Source: Xanthobacteraceae bacterium (GTDB lineage Bacteria > Pseudomonadota > Alphaproteobacteria > Rhizobiales > Xanthobacteraceae). From it: a DNA stretch of 64,000 nt. A model generated the notes under the pieces. It worked only from the letters and a program-made list of their open reading frames with translations, did not search any database and was not told where the DNA came from. The stretch is from assembly GCA_023954195.1 (NCBI GenBank), contig JAMLIK010000003.1:514587-578586 (forward strand), given 5' to 3'. The translations under genes were made by a program, and so were the position numbers. This document shows, piece by piece, positions 8,544 through 17,741 of this stretch (the first letter of the stretch is position 1; each line of letters starts with the position of its first letter).

Positions 8544-9671
8544 ATGGCACGGTTGCCTCTGAAAGATATCCTCGTGCTGGATTTCAGCACTTTGCTGCCG
8601 GGTCCGTTCGCAACCTTGATGCTGGCGGAGGCGGGCGCCACGGTAATCAAGGTCGAGCGGGCCGGAAGCGGCGACGAAATGCGCGGCTATGAGCCTAGGC
8701 TCGGCGCTGACAGCACCAACTTCCACCTCTTGAACGTCGGCAAGGACAGCATCGTCGTCGATTTGAAAGCCAAGGATGCGTTTGAGCGGATGAAGCCGTT
8801 GGTGGCGCGCGCCGATGTGGTCGTCGAGCAGTTTCGCCCCGGCGTCATGGACCGCGTTGGCTTCGGCTATGAAGCCCTGCGCGCCATCAATCCGAAGCTG
8901 ATCTATTGCGCGATCACCGGCTGGGGGCAGAGCGGCCCGAAATCGGCGGTCGCGGCGCACGATCTCAACTACATGGCGGACGCCGGCCTGCTGGGCCTCA
9001 GCCGCGGCGGCGACGGCGCGCCGGTGGTGCCGCCGGTGCTGGTCGCCGATCTCGCGGGCGGCGCGTATCCGGCGGTGGTCAACATCCTTCTCGCCCTTCT
9101 GCATCGCGACCGCACCGGCGAGGGCGCTTATCTCGATATCGCGATGGGCGAGAATCTTCTGCCGCTGGCCTATTGGGGACTCGGAAACGGATTTGTCGCC
9201 GGGCAATGGCCGCGTGGTGGCGACGCGCTGGTGACCGGCGGCAGTCCGCGTTACCAGATCTATCGCACGTCGGACGGCCGCTACCTCGCCGCCGCCCCGA
9301 TCGAGGATCGCTTCTGGCACAATTTCTGCGAACTGATCGGGCTCGCGCCGGCGTTGCGCGATCCGAAAGCCGATCCCGGCGAGGCGACGCGCGCCGTCGC
9401 CGACATTGTCGCGGGACGCTCCGCCGAGGCATGGATGAACACCTTCAACGGACACGATGTCTGTTGCTCGATCGTCGCCAGCTTGCAGGAGGCCGTCGCC
9501 GATCCGCATTTCGCCGCGCGCGGCGTATTCTCGCGCAGGATCGAAGTCGAGGGAATCTCGGTCCCCGCGCTGCCGACCGCGATAGCGGCGTGCTTCCGCA
9601 GCAACGTCGCGCCGGCCGCGCCGCGTCTCGGCGCGCAAACCGATGCCTGGCTGAAAAAGGAGGCGATTTGA
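8544..9671 (+). CDS. CaiB/BaiF-family protein, alpha-methylacyl-CoA racemase-like
   Basis: A 375-residue class III CoA-transferase-family protein. The N-terminal LDFSTLLPGPFATLMLAEAGATVIKVER is the family CoA-binding opening. The stretch ITGWGQSGP...AAHDLNYMADAGLLG resembles alpha-methylacyl-CoA racemase (the GHDINYLALSG region with its catalytic Asp), and LLADFAGG is mirrored by LVADLAGG. It may therefore epimerise a 2-methyl (branched) acyl-CoA, or transfer CoA; the two functions are hard to separate from sequence. The ATG at 8544 is used. A GTG at 8532 overlapping the upstream stop (TAGTG) is an alternative that would add four residues. The stop overlaps the ATG of the next gene (TGATG). 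Confidence 0.82.
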   Translation: MARLPLKDILVLDFSTLLPGPFATLMLAEAGATVIKVERAGSGDEMRGYEPRLGADSTNFHLLNVGKDSIVVDLKAKDAFERMKPLVARADVVVEQFRPGVMDRVGFGYEALRAINPKLIYCAITGWGQSGPKSAVAAHDLNYMADAGLLGLSRGGDGAPVVPPVLVADLAGGAYPAVVNILLALLHRDRTGEGAYLDIAMGENLLPLAYWGLGNGFVAGQWPRGGDALVTGGSPRYQIYRTSDGRYLAAAPIEDRFWHNFCELIGLAPALRDPKADPGEATRAVADIVAGRSAEAWMNTFNGHDVCCSIVASLQEAVADPHFAARGVFSRRIEVEGISVPALPTAIAACFRSNVAPAAPRLGAQTDAWLKKEAI

Positions 9672-10666
9672 TGCGTGCATATCACGTCGTCGAATTCGGG
9701 CCGCCGTCCGCCCTCCAGTTGAAAGAAGTCGACGATCTCATGCCGGGCGAAGGCCAGATCGTGGTCGATGTCGCGGCGGCCGGGATCAATTTTCCCGATA
9801 CGCTGGTCGTGTCGGGTCGCTATCAGATTTTGCCGCCTCGTCCGTTCGTGCCCGGCAAGGAGTTGGCGGGCGTCGTGCGCGCGGTGGGCGCGGGTGTGAC
9901 CGGCTTCGCGCCGGGCGACCGGGTGCTGGCCCAGCTCGAACACGGGGCGTTCGCGGAGCAGGCCGTGGTGAATGCCGCCGACGCATTTCATTTGCCGGAC
10001 GGATTGGGATTCGCCGACGCGACCGCGCTGGGTCTGGTCTACCAGACGGCGTATTTCGCGCTGCTTGACCGCGCGAATTTGCGCCCCGGCGAGACGGTGC
10101 TGGTCGGCGGCGCGGCCGGCGGCGTCGGCGTCGCGTCGGTGCAACTGGCGAAGGCGTTCGGCGCGCGCGTGCTGGCCGCCGTCCGCAAGCCGGATCAGGT
10201 CGAATTCGTTCGCGCGCAGGGGGCCGATGCGGTGATCGACGTCGGCGGGGCCAATCTGCGCGACGATTTGCGCGCGCAGGTGCTGGCGGCGACGGATGGC
10301 CGTGGCGTCGACGTCATCGTCGATCCGGTCGGCGGAGCGTTCTTCACCGCGGGCTTGCGCGCGCTGGCGTGGTGCGGGCGGCTGGTCGTCGTCGGCTTTG
10401 CCGGCGGCGACATTCCCTCCGTCAAGGCCAACTATTTGCTGGTGAAGAATATCAGCGTCAGCGGCCTGCAATGGAGCGACTATCGCGAGCGGGTGCCGGA
10501 GCGGATGGCCGAGGCGCAGGCGGATATCTTCCGGCTGTGGCGCGCCGGTGCGGTGCGTTCTCCCGTCACCCAGACATTCGCTTTGGAAGAACTGCCAACG
10601 GCGCTCGAACTGATCGAAAAGGGACGCATCCGCGGCAAGGCCGCGCTTATCGTCAAGGATGCTTGA
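9671..10666 (+). CDS. NADPH:quinone oxidoreductase-like, zinc-free medium-chain dehydrogenase/reductase
   Basis: A 331-residue MDR-superfamily protein. It has the GroES-like N-terminal domain (MRAYHVVEFGPPSALQLKEV, GINFPDTLVVSGRY, PGKELAGVV) and the Rossmann motif LVGGAAGGVGVASVQLAKAFGA at about residues 142-163. The structural-zinc and catalytic-zinc cysteines of alcohol dehydrogenases are absent, as in quinone reductases and trans-enoyl-CoA reductases. In this operon an enoyl-CoA reductase role is as plausible as quinone reduction. It is translationally coupled to the upstream racemase-like gene by a one-base overlap, and only 3 bases separate it from the next gene. Confidence 0.85.
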   Translation: MRAYHVVEFGPPSALQLKEVDDLMPGEGQIVVDVAAAGINFPDTLVVSGRYQILPPRPFVPGKELAGVVRAVGAGVTGFAPGDRVLAQLEHGAFAEQAVVNAADAFHLPDGLGFADATALGLVYQTAYFALLDRANLRPGETVLVGGAAGGVGVASVQLAKAFGARVLAAVRKPDQVEFVRAQGADAVIDVGGANLRDDLRAQVLAATDGRGVDVIVDPVGGAFFTAGLRALAWCGRLVVVGFAGGDIPSVKANYLLVKNISVSGLQWSDYRERVPERMAEAQADIFRLWRAGAVRSPVTQTFALEELPTALELIEKGRIRGKAALIVKDA

Positions 10667-10669
10667 TAG

Positions 10670-11947
10670 ATGGATTCGCAATCCCAAAAACTTCCTTTGA
10701 ATACGGCGCCGCCGTGCGATGCCTTGCCATTGAGAATGCCTGGCGCCGGGTTTCAATTGCTGGCCGGCGTTCGCGTGGTCGATCTCACGACGTCGGTGGC
10801 GGGGCCATCCGGCACCATGCTTTTGGCCGACATGGGCGCCGAGGTCGTGAAGATCGAGCGGCCGTCCGGCGGAGACGATGCGCGCTCATGGGGGCCGCCA
10901 TTTCTCGCCGGCGAATCGCTGTGGTTCGCGGCGGTCAACCGCAGCAAGAAAAGCGTCGCGCTGGATTTTTCCGACGCGGCGGGGCTGAAGCTGCTTTACG
11001 ACCTGATCCGGCAGGCCGACATGATTTTCGTCAATCTGCCGCCGCGCGTCGCGCGCAAGCTAAAGGTGGACGCGGATACGTTGCGGGAGGTGCGTTCGGA
11101 TCTGATCTACGTATCGATCACCGGTTTCGGCCTGACCGGCGAGCGCGCCGACTGGACCTGCTACGACCTGATCGCCGAGGGCTATTCCGGAATCATGGAC
11201 CTGACCGGTGCCGCGGGCGGCGACCCGCAAAAGGTCGGAGCGCCCGCCGCTGACATGCTCGCCGGGCAGGATGCCGCCTTTGCCGCCGTCGCCGCGTTGC
11301 ATGATCGCCGTGCGACCGGCAAGGGCCATGTGATCGATGTCGCGCTGGTCGATTCCATGACGCGCCTGTTGTCGTGCCGCCTCATGTCGTATCTCGGCTC
11401 GGGCGAACTGCCGACGCGTTCCGGCGGCACCGACAGCGTGATCGCGATCTATCAGGCGTTCGAAACCGCCGACGATCCGATCGTGCTGGCGCTCGGCAAT
11501 GACAACCTGTGGCGGCGTTTCTGGGCGGCGGTCGGCGATCCGGACTATGCCCGAACGCCCGGCCTGCAAAGCAATGCCGAACGTCGTCAGTGTCGCGCCG
11601 GCATTGTTGACCGGATCGCGACGCTATTGCGCGGCAAGCCACGAAGTCATTGGCTTGGCCTGCTGCGCGAGGCGCGAATCCCGGTGGGGCCGATCAACGA
11701 TCTCCGGCAGGTAGCGGCCGACGACGCCATGCGGGCGCGGGGAATGTTCTATCGGCTCGCATCCTCTGACGGGCGCGTCGTGCCGCAGGTCAATTGCGGC
11801 ATCGTCATTGACGGCGAACCCGGCATCGCGCGAGGCGCGCCGCCCAGGCTCGGCGAACACACTGAAAGCGTGTTCGCCGACTGGCTCGGCATCGATCATG
11901 GCAACCGCGGCGACGTTATCGCTCAGGATTCACACGAGAGGACATGA
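10670..11947 (+). CDS. CaiB/BaiF CoA-transferase family protein
   Basis: A 425-residue class III CoA transferase. The core starts near residue 30 ([34 protein letters not shown]), leaving an N-terminal extension of about 28 residues with no recognisable feature. The catalytic-Asp region reads [34 protein letters not shown], the usual context of the Asp that forms the acyl-anhydride. Such enzymes move CoA between two carboxylic acids and could recycle CoA within this pathway without ATP. It differs clearly from the racemase-like homologue two genes upstream, so the pair is not a recent duplication. A GAGAGGA site before the next gene overlaps its 3' end. Confidence 0.88.
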   Translation: MDSQSQKLPLNTAPPCDALPLRMPGAGFQLLAGVRVVDLTTSVAGPSGTMLLADMGAEVVKIERPSGGDDARSWGPPFLAGESLWFAAVNRSKKSVALDFSDAAGLKLLYDLIRQADMIFVNLPPRVARKLKVDADTLREVRSDLIYVSITGFGLTGERADWTCYDLIAEGYSGIMDLTGAAGGDPQKVGAPAADMLAGQDAAFAAVAALHDRRATGKGHVIDVALVDSMTRLLSCRLMSYLGSGELPTRSGGTDSVIAIYQAFETADDPIVLALGNDNLWRRFWAAVGDPDYARTPGLQSNAERRQCRAGIVDRIATLLRGKPRSHWLGLLREARIPVGPINDLRQVAADDAMRARGMFYRLASSDGRVVPQVNCGIVIDGEPGIARGAPPRLGEHTESVFADWLGIDHGNRGDVIAQDSHERT

Positions 11948-11948
11948 C

Positions 11949-12728
11949 ATGAGCTTCAATACGATCATCTACGAGGAGGATGGTCCGATCGGCACCATCA
12001 CCCTGAACCGGCCCGATGACGGCAACATGTTCACGGTGGAGATGTGTCATGAAATTCGCGATTGCATCAACGCGATCCGGCGCGAAACGCGCACGCGGGT
12101 GATTGTGATAACCGGCGCGGGCGAAAAATTCTTCTGCATCGGCGGCCGTAAGGAGGGCATGGAGAAGACCACGCTCTATGCCGGCGTTCTCCCGACCCTC
12201 GAAATGTACGAATCGATCGATCGCCTGCAAAAGCCGGTGATCGCCAGCGTCAACGGCTACGCGGTCGGCGGCGGCCAGGTGCTGCACGTTGTCTGCGATC
12301 TGACGATCGCCAAGGAAAGCGCGGTGTTTCGCCAGGTCGGCCCGATGATGGGTTCGTTCGATGCCGGTTACGGCACTTGGTATCTTGAGGACCTGATCGG
12401 CAAGAAGCGCGCCAAGGAGATGTGGTATCGCAATCCAAAGATTTCGTCGCATGAAGCGCTGGAGATGGGCCTCATCAACAAGGTTGTTCCTGACGACAAG
12501 TTGAAGGAGGAGACGCGCAAGTTTGCGCTTGAGATCGCGGATCGCGGCCCGTTCGCGCTGGCTTCGATCAAGGCCGCGTTCAACGCGCGCCACGGCGGCG
12601 TATCCGGCCTCGCGCGAGTGGCGCACGATCTGTTGCTGCGACCCTATCTCGACACCGACGAAAGCCACGAATTGTCCGCGTCCTTCGCCGCCAAGCGCCG
12701 GCCGGATAGCGCGAAGTTCGGGAGGTAG
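11949..12728 (+). CDS. Crotonase-superfamily protein of the BadI/MenB type (ring-cleaving hydrolase-like)
   Basis: 259 residues. The enoyl-CoA hydratase fold is clear ([61 protein letters not shown]). The stretch [32 protein letters not shown] and the C-terminal YLDTDES match the signature of dihydroxynaphthoate synthase and of BadI, the 2-ketocyclohexanecarboxyl-CoA hydrolase of anaerobic benzoate degradation. Ordinary enoyl-CoA hydratases lack these. A reverse-Dieckmann ring opening of a cyclic beta-keto acyl-CoA is thus a reasonable guess. Other crotonases in the operon (12733-13500, 16935-17741) are of the ordinary kind. The start is fixed by GAGAGGA and the ATG one base after the upstream stop. 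Confidence 0.8.
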   Translation: MSFNTIIYEEDGPIGTITLNRPDDGNMFTVEMCHEIRDCINAIRRETRTRVIVITGAGEKFFCIGGRKEGMEKTTLYAGVLPTLEMYESIDRLQKPVIASVNGYAVGGGQVLHVVCDLTIAKESAVFRQVGPMMGSFDAGYGTWYLEDLIGKKRAKEMWYRNPKISSHEALEMGLINKVVPDDKLKEETRKFALEIADRGPFALASIKAAFNARHGGVSGLARVAHDLLLRPYLDTDESHELSASFAAKRRPDSAKFGR

Positions 12729-12732
12729 CGCC

Positions 12733-13500
12733 ATGGTGGTCGAACTTTCCAAAGTCGACGACCATGCGTTGCTGCGACTCAATCGGCCCGAGGCGTTGAA
12801 CGCGTTGTCGTTCGCGATCCTGCGCGACATCGGCGCGGCGCTGGACGAGGTCGCGGCCTGGAAGGTGCGCGCCCTCGTCGTCACCGGCGCCGGAGAAAGG
12901 GCGTTCTGCGCCGGCGCCGACATCAAGGAACTACGCGGCCGTCCGATGATCGAATGCAAACGCGGCGCCGAGTTCGGGCAAGCGGTGTTCGCCAAGCTGG
13001 AGCGGCTGCCGTTCCCGTCGGTCGCGGCGATCAACGGCTTTGCGTTCGGCGGCGGCCTTGAGCTGGCGCTGGCCTGCACCTTCCGCGTGGCGACACCGAA
13101 CGCAAAGCTCGGGCTGCCGGAAATCAAGCTCGGCCTCATTCCCGGATATGGCGGAACGCAGCGCCTGCCGCGTGTGGTCGGCGAAGCGAGAGCGCTCGAT
13201 ATGATTCTTCTCGGGCGAACCGTCGGCGTCGAGGAAGCGGAGCGCATCGGCCTCGTTCACCGCATCGTCACGGGAAGCGCGGTGGATGGTGCCGTGGCAC
13301 TGGTGCGTGAGTTCTCGTCCTACAGTCTGCTTGCGGTTGGCTTCGCTCGCGATGCCGTGACGCGGGCGTTGGATGTTCCAATCCATGAGGGCCTGAAGAT
13401 CGAGGCCGATCTCTCGACGCTGGCGTTCGGCACGTCGGATGCCGCCGAGGGCATGGCGGCGTTTTCCGAGAAACGGAAGGCGATTTTCACCGATGCGTAA
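12733..13500 (+). CDS. Enoyl-CoA hydratase/isomerase
   Basis: 255 residues with the standard crotonase pattern: [15 protein letters not shown], the first oxyanion-hole region [14 protein letters not shown], the second [17 protein letters not shown], and the catalytic-Glu-containing [25 protein letters not shown]. Both glutamates expected of hydratases (E of PEIKLG and the GYGGTQR context) are present, so hydration of trans-2-enoyl-CoA is likely. The ATG at 12733 sits 8 bases after GGAGG, which lies in the last codons of the upstream gene. Its stop lies 8 bases inside the next gene, indicating translational coupling. Confidence 0.9.
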   Translation: MVVELSKVDDHALLRLNRPEALNALSFAILRDIGAALDEVAAWKVRALVVTGAGERAFCAGADIKELRGRPMIECKRGAEFGQAVFAKLERLPFPSVAAINGFAFGGGLELALACTFRVATPNAKLGLPEIKLGLIPGYGGTQRLPRVVGEARALDMILLGRTVGVEEAERIGLVHRIVTGSAVDGAVALVREFSSYSLLAVGFARDAVTRALDVPIHEGLKIEADLSTLAFGTSDAAEGMAAFSEKRKAIFTDA

Positions 13501-14200
13501 AGGACAGGTCATCGTCACCGGCGGAAGCCGGGGTATCGGCGACGCCATCGTGCGGGAGCTTGACCGGCGCGGCTTCGATGTCGTTGCGTTGTCGCGTAGT
13601 GGGCAAGCCTCGACTGGTCTCGGCATGGTCTGCGACATGACCGACGAGCGCTCGATCGCCGAGGCGATCGCCAATGTCGGTGCGCGAGGGCCGATCATCG
13701 GTCTCGTTAACAACGCCGGCGCACACGAGGCGAAGCCGAGCGCCGAACTTTCGCTGGCGGAATTCGAGGCGGCGATGCGTTTGAATGCGTCGGCGGTTCT
13801 GGTGACCAGCCGGGAGGCTTATCCCTATCTTCGCCAGTCGGGAGACGGCTTGATCGTCAATATCGGTTCGTTCTTCGATCGGTTGGCGGTGGCCGGAAAT
13901 CTGTCTTACTGCGCGTCCAAGGCCGCGGTCGCCGCCATCACGCGCTGTCTTGCATCCGAGTGGGCACGGGACGGCATCCGCGTGCTCGACGTGGCGCCGG
14001 GTTATATCGAAACCGACCTCAATCGCGACTTTCTGGCCAGCGAGAAATCCAGAAGCTGGCTCAAGCGCCGTGTTCCCGTCGGCCGCGCGGGCCGGACCGA
14101 AGAAGTCGCGCGTCTGGTCGGCGCGTTGTTCTCCGAGAACATCGCCTTCCTCACGGGCGAGACGATCTACATCGACGGCGGGCAAGGGACCAACCTCTGA
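13493..14200 (+). CDS. Short-chain dehydrogenase/reductase
   Basis: 235 residues of classical SDR. The NAD(P)-binding TGGSRGIG lies at residues 9-16, the NNAG motif near residue 80, and the catalytic Ser-Tyr-Lys in NIGSFFDR...SYCASKAA. The C-terminus ends in the usual DGG (TIYIDGGQGTNL). In context it should oxidise a hydroxyacyl-CoA, for example a ring hydroxyl as BadH does; this is inference. The ATG at 13493 overlaps the upstream gene by 8 bases, and its stop shares a base with the next start (TGATG). Other in-frame starts upstream lie inside the hydratase gene. Confidence 0.88.
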   Translation: MRKGQVIVTGGSRGIGDAIVRELDRRGFDVVALSRSGQASTGLGMVCDMTDERSIAEAIANVGARGPIIGLVNNAGAHEAKPSAELSLAEFEAAMRLNASAVLVTSREAYPYLRQSGDGLIVNIGSFFDRLAVAGNLSYCASKAAVAAITRCLASEWARDGIRVLDVAPGYIETDLNRDFLASEKSRSWLKRRVPVGRAGRTEEVARLVGALFSENIAFLTGETIYIDGGQGTNL

Positions 14201-15366
14201 TGAAGATATTCGACGCACTTGAACAGGAGCGAGGCTGGAGCGAGGACGAGCGGCTTCTGCTCGATCAGGTCGATCGATTGGCAACCGAGCTGATCGCCCC
14301 CAATGCGGCCAGGATCGACGAAGCCGCTGCATTTCCTTGGGAGAATGTCGAGGCGATCAATCGTCTCGGCCTCAACGCGATCTTCGTTCCGGAAGCCTAT
14401 GGCGGCGCGCCGATGTCGTTCCGGCTGTATCTCGCCGTGGTTCGCCGCATCGCCGAGGCATGCGCGTCCACCGGCATCATCTACGCCACCAACTTCCATG
14501 CGATGAAGCCGCTGATCGAGTTCGGCTCCGAGGAGCAGAAGGCGCGGCTGCTGCCGCGCATCGCGAAGGGCGGGCTGGCGGCGCTGGCGATCACCGAGGA
14601 AAGCGCGGGTTCGGACGCGACCGGGATGAAGACACGGTTTCAACCGGACGGCGACGAGATCGTGATCGACGGCGCGAAGATCTTCATCACCAACGGCGAT
14701 GTCGCCGATCGCCTTCTTTTGTTTGGCAAGCATTCCAAGATAGCCGATCCTCGTCAGGCGATTTCCGTGCTTGTCGTTGAGAAGGGAACCCCTGGGCTTG
14801 AGGTGCTCGGCCTTGAAAAGAAGATGGGTCATCGCGGCTCATCGACGGCTGCGCTGCAATTCGACGGTTGCCGCGTGCCGGCGGCGAATTTGATCGGACG
14901 GCCGGGCGACGGCCTGTCGATCCTGCTCGCGTCGCTCAACCGCTCGCGCCCGAGCATCGCCGCGCACGCCATCGGCATCGCGACGGCGGCGTTCAAGGAC
15001 ATGACGGCCTACATGAACGAGCGCAAGCAATCCGGTCGGCGCATCATCGATTTCCAGGCCAACCAGTTCATGCTGGCGGATCTCGCCACCGATCTGGCGA
15101 TGGCCGAACTCTGGCTCGATCACCTTGCCGGCCGGATCGACGCCGGCGCGCGGGATTTCGGCATCGAGGCGTCGATGGCCAAGATGCGTGCATCCGACGT
15201 CGCCAACCGCATCGTCACCGAGGCGGTGCAGATGCACGGCGGCTACGGATATTGCAACGATTTTCGTGTGGAGCGGCTAATGCGCGACGCCAAGATCACC
15301 CAGATCTGGGAAGGAACGAACCAGGTCCATCGTCAACTCATCGGACGGAGTTTCGCAGCCAAATGA
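14200..15366 (+). CDS. Acyl-CoA dehydrogenase
   Basis: A 388-residue flavoprotein of normal family length. Seen are the FAD-binding ITEESAGSDATGMKT (residues about 128-142), the substrate-region motif KMGHRGSSTAALQFDGCRVP, the QMHGGYGYCNDFRVERLMRDAKI signature, and IWEGTNQVHRQLIG, whose Glu is the usual catalytic base in the short/medium-chain families. It would introduce the alpha,beta double bond and pass electrons to ETF; no etf genes are in the window. It is coupled at both ends (TGATG upstream, ATGA downstream). Chain or ring specificity cannot be judged. Confidence 0.93.
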   Translation: MKIFDALEQERGWSEDERLLLDQVDRLATELIAPNAARIDEAAAFPWENVEAINRLGLNAIFVPEAYGGAPMSFRLYLAVVRRIAEACASTGIIYATNFHAMKPLIEFGSEEQKARLLPRIAKGGLAALAITEESAGSDATGMKTRFQPDGDEIVIDGAKIFITNGDVADRLLLFGKHSKIADPRQAISVLVVEKGTPGLEVLGLEKKMGHRGSSTAALQFDGCRVPAANLIGRPGDGLSILLASLNRSRPSIAAHAIGIATAAFKDMTAYMNERKQSGRRIIDFQANQFMLADLATDLAMAELWLDHLAGRIDAGARDFGIEASMAKMRASDVANRIVTEAVQMHGGYGYCNDFRVERLMRDAKITQIWEGTNQVHRQLIGRSFAAK

Positions 15367-16244
15367 CAAGAGCGATCAAAACTGTCGGCGTCTGCGGCGC
15401 GGGCGGCACGATGGGCGCGGGCATCGCGTTAGTGGCTGCACGCGCCGGGTTCAAGACCATCTCCTTCGATATGTCGGAAGGCGCGTTGGACAAAGCCGCG
15501 AAGCAATCGGCCGATTTTCTCGACAAGTCGGTCTCGCGCGGGAAATTGAGCGGCGATGGACGTAACGCGATCGTCGCGGCGATGTCGCGCACGACCAGCA
15601 TCGACGGGCTTCGCGATTGCGACCTGGTGATCGAAGCGGTGTTCGAGGACCTTTCGATCAAGCGCGATTTGCTCGGCCGCCTCGATGACGCGTGCGCCGA
15701 GGACGCGATCTTCGCATCCAATACCTCGACGCTGTCGATCACCGAGATCGCATCCGGCTCCAAGCACCCGGAGCGTGTGGTGGGGATGCACTTTTGCCTG
15801 CCGGCGCAACTGATGAAGCTGATCGAGATGTCGCCGGGAATTTTGACCTCGGAGGCGACGTTCAGGACGGCGTGGCAATGGACCGAGGCCTGCGGCCAGA
15901 TGCCGGTGAAGACACAAGACAAACCGGGCTTCATCCTTAACGCGCTGCTGGTGCCGTTCAACAACGATGCTATCCGTGCCGTCGAGGCCGGCGTCGCCAC
16001 GCCCGCCGATATCGATCGCGCTATCAAGGCCGGTCTTGGCTACAAGATGGGGCCGCTGGAACTGCTCGACCTGATCGGCCTCGATACGCAGGTGCGCCTC
16101 TGCGAGGCGTTCTATCCGATCACGCTCGACCCGCGCGCGGCGACGCCGCCGCTGTTGCGGCGGATGGTCGCCGCCGGCCTGCTGGGACGAAAATCCGGGC
16201 GCGGCTTTTTTGACTACCAGGGCAATGCGATGTTCGGAGCGTAA
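15363..16244 (+). CDS. 3-hydroxyacyl-CoA dehydrogenase (NAD-binding plus first C-terminal domain)
   Basis: 293 residues. Rossmann motif GVCGAGGTMGAGIALVAARAG at residues 9-29; SNTSTLSITEIA; catalytic-His region GMHFCLPAQLMKLIEM; conserved Asn in PGFILNALLVPF. The usual HFFNP sequence reads HFCLP here, so the residues next to the catalytic His are unusual, although His, the following Glu and Asn are retained. The C-terminal all-alpha domain ends in GRKSGRGFFDY as in HbdA/FadB2 proteins. The following gene encodes a second C-terminal-type domain, and together they look like a split PaaH. The start overlaps the upstream stop (ATGA). Confidence 0.9.
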   Translation: MTRAIKTVGVCGAGGTMGAGIALVAARAGFKTISFDMSEGALDKAAKQSADFLDKSVSRGKLSGDGRNAIVAAMSRTTSIDGLRDCDLVIEAVFEDLSIKRDLLGRLDDACAEDAIFASNTSTLSITEIASGSKHPERVVGMHFCLPAQLMKLIEMSPGILTSEATFRTAWQWTEACGQMPVKTQDKPGFILNALLVPFNNDAIRAVEAGVATPADIDRAIKAGLGYKMGPLELLDLIGLDTQVRLCEAFYPITLDPRAATPPLLRRMVAAGLLGRKSGRGFFDYQGNAMFGA

Positions 16245-16249
16245 GCATC

Positions 16250-16900
16250 ATGAAATATGCATTCGAGACAGCCGGAGAGAGCCGCTCGTTTCCGAACGGG
16301 GACGCTTTCCTGAACGGTGCGGTCGGTCGCGATCAGGCCGATGTCGTGATTTACAGCGGCCCGCGGCTCGCGCCGGATCCGCGCAAGACGGTGATTCTGA
16401 TTGAACTCGGCGAGGAATGTCTCGGCGATCACATCGACGATGATAACCCCGCGCATGCGAATGTCTTGGGGTTCGCCCGCTACCGCAACGGTGACGATCC
16501 TCCCTCGCGGCTGATCGAGTTGGTTCGGCATCCGAAAGCAAGCGAGGCTGCGATTGCCGCGGCGCGTGACCTCTTTGCGGCGGCGGGGCTTGAGGTCTCG
16601 CTGTGCAACGATCAGGTCGGACGCATCATCAATCGGCTGGTGGTTCCAAAGTACAATGCGGCGCTGCGCTTTCTCGATGAAGGATTGGCGACCCAGGCCG
16701 ATATGGACCTGACCTGCAAGTTGGGTCTCGGTTATCCGGACGGCCCGATCGAGCGCGTCGTTCGTGGTGGCCTTGCGCCTTACTATCAGGTCAGCAAGGG
16801 CCTGTTCGAAGCGTTCGGAACGTCGGCTTTCGCGCCGCCGCGTCGCGCGCGGATCGCATTCAAGCAGGCGACCACCGGCACCGCGCCGGCCGAACGGTGA
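16250..16900 (+). CDS. Standalone 3-hydroxyacyl-CoA dehydrogenase C-terminal-domain protein
   Basis: 216 residues without a GxGxxG nucleotide-binding motif. The middle (ARDLFAAAGLEVSLCNDQVGRIINRLVVPKYNAALRFLDEGLATQADMDLTCKLGLGYPDGPIERVVRGG) matches the extra C-terminal module of PaaH-type dehydrogenases, including the GLxYPxGP motif. On its own it cannot bind NAD in the usual way. It may form a heteromer with the dehydrogenase encoded just upstream (5 bases between), completing the two-module PaaH architecture. The first 60 residues are not recognised. The ATG at 16250 is preceded by GGAGCG. Confidence 0.75.
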   Translation: MKYAFETAGESRSFPNGDAFLNGAVGRDQADVVIYSGPRLAPDPRKTVILIELGEECLGDHIDDDNPAHANVLGFARYRNGDDPPSRLIELVRHPKASEAAIAAARDLFAAAGLEVSLCNDQVGRIINRLVVPKYNAALRFLDEGLATQADMDLTCKLGLGYPDGPIERVVRGGLAPYYQVSKGLFEAFGTSAFAPPRRARIAFKQATTGTAPAER

Positions 16901-16934
16901 CATCAATTTCATACAACAACATTCGGAGCGACGC

Positions 16935-17741
16935 ATGAACTACAGCGATTTCCAGCATCTGAAATTCGACCTGAGGCCCGACGGCGTTCTTCTTGTGACA
17001 CTGAATCGTCCCGAGGTCATGAATGCGACCAACGCTCGGCTGCATTGGGAGCTGACAAAAATCTGGGATGTGATGAACCATGATCCTAAGGTGCGGGTCA
17101 TCGTGGTTACGGGCGCGGGCGATCGCGCATTCTCGGCGGGCGGCGATCTGTCTTGGATATCCGAAACCGCCGGTCATCCGGATCGGGTCGCGGAAAATCT
17201 CAAGGAAGCTGGCGATATCGTCTTTAATATGCTCGCATGCGAGAAGCCGATAATTTCAGCGATAAATGGCGTGGCAGTAGGAGCGGGCCTTGCCGTCGCT
17301 TTGATGGCGGATATCAGCATCATGGCGGAGGAGGCCAAGATCACCGATGGCCACGTCCGGATCGGCGTATCGGCGGGTGACCACGCCGTGATATCGTGGC
17401 CGCTTCTGTGCGGGATGGCGAAGGCGAAGTATTATCTGATGACTGCCGAGTTCGTCGACGGCAAGGAAGCGGAGCGGATCGGTCTTGTGAGCCTGTGCGT
17501 GCCGCGTGCACAGTTGCTCGACAGGGCGATGACCGTCGCGAGCAAGCTGGCGAATGGAAGTCAGCATGCGATCCGCTATACCAAAAGATCGTTGAATAAT
17601 TGGATGAGGAGTTCGCAATCGGCATTTGATGCGTCGCTGGCTCTCGAAATGCTGTGCTTCATGGGCGACGATATCAAGGAGGGACTGGCCGCGGTGAAGG
17701 AGAAGCGCGAGCCGCGCTTTCCGTCAGCAAGGGATCATTAG
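16935..17741 (+). CDS. Enoyl-CoA hydratase/isomerase family protein
   Basis: 268 residues of crotonase fold: [89 protein letters not shown]. At the second catalytic region the usual PE(I/V)-x-LG is replaced by [13 protein letters not shown], so one of the hydratase glutamates appears missing; an isomerase, hydrolase or other crotonase reaction is possible. The ATG at 16935 follows CGGAG. It is the last gene of the operon. Its TAG stop spans the junction with the downstream IS element, and the stop would also be TAG without the insertion. Confidence 0.85.
   Translation: MNYSDFQHLKFDLRPDGVLLVTLNRPEVMNATNARLHWELTKIWDVMNHDPKVRVIVVTGAGDRAFSAGGDLSWISETAGHPDRVAENLKEAGDIVFNMLACEKPIISAINGVAVGAGLAVALMADISIMAEEAKITDGHVRIGVSAGDHAVISWPLLCGMAKAKYYLMTAEFVDGKEAERIGLVSLCVPRAQLLDRAMTVASKLANGSQHAIRYTKRSLNNWMRSSQSAFDASLALEMLCFMGDDIKEGLAAVKEKREPRFPSARDH

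Noticed and set aside
11916..13247. A 443-codon minus-strand open frame
   Set aside because: Antisense to two crotonase genes that have clear motifs, ribosome-binding sites and coupling.
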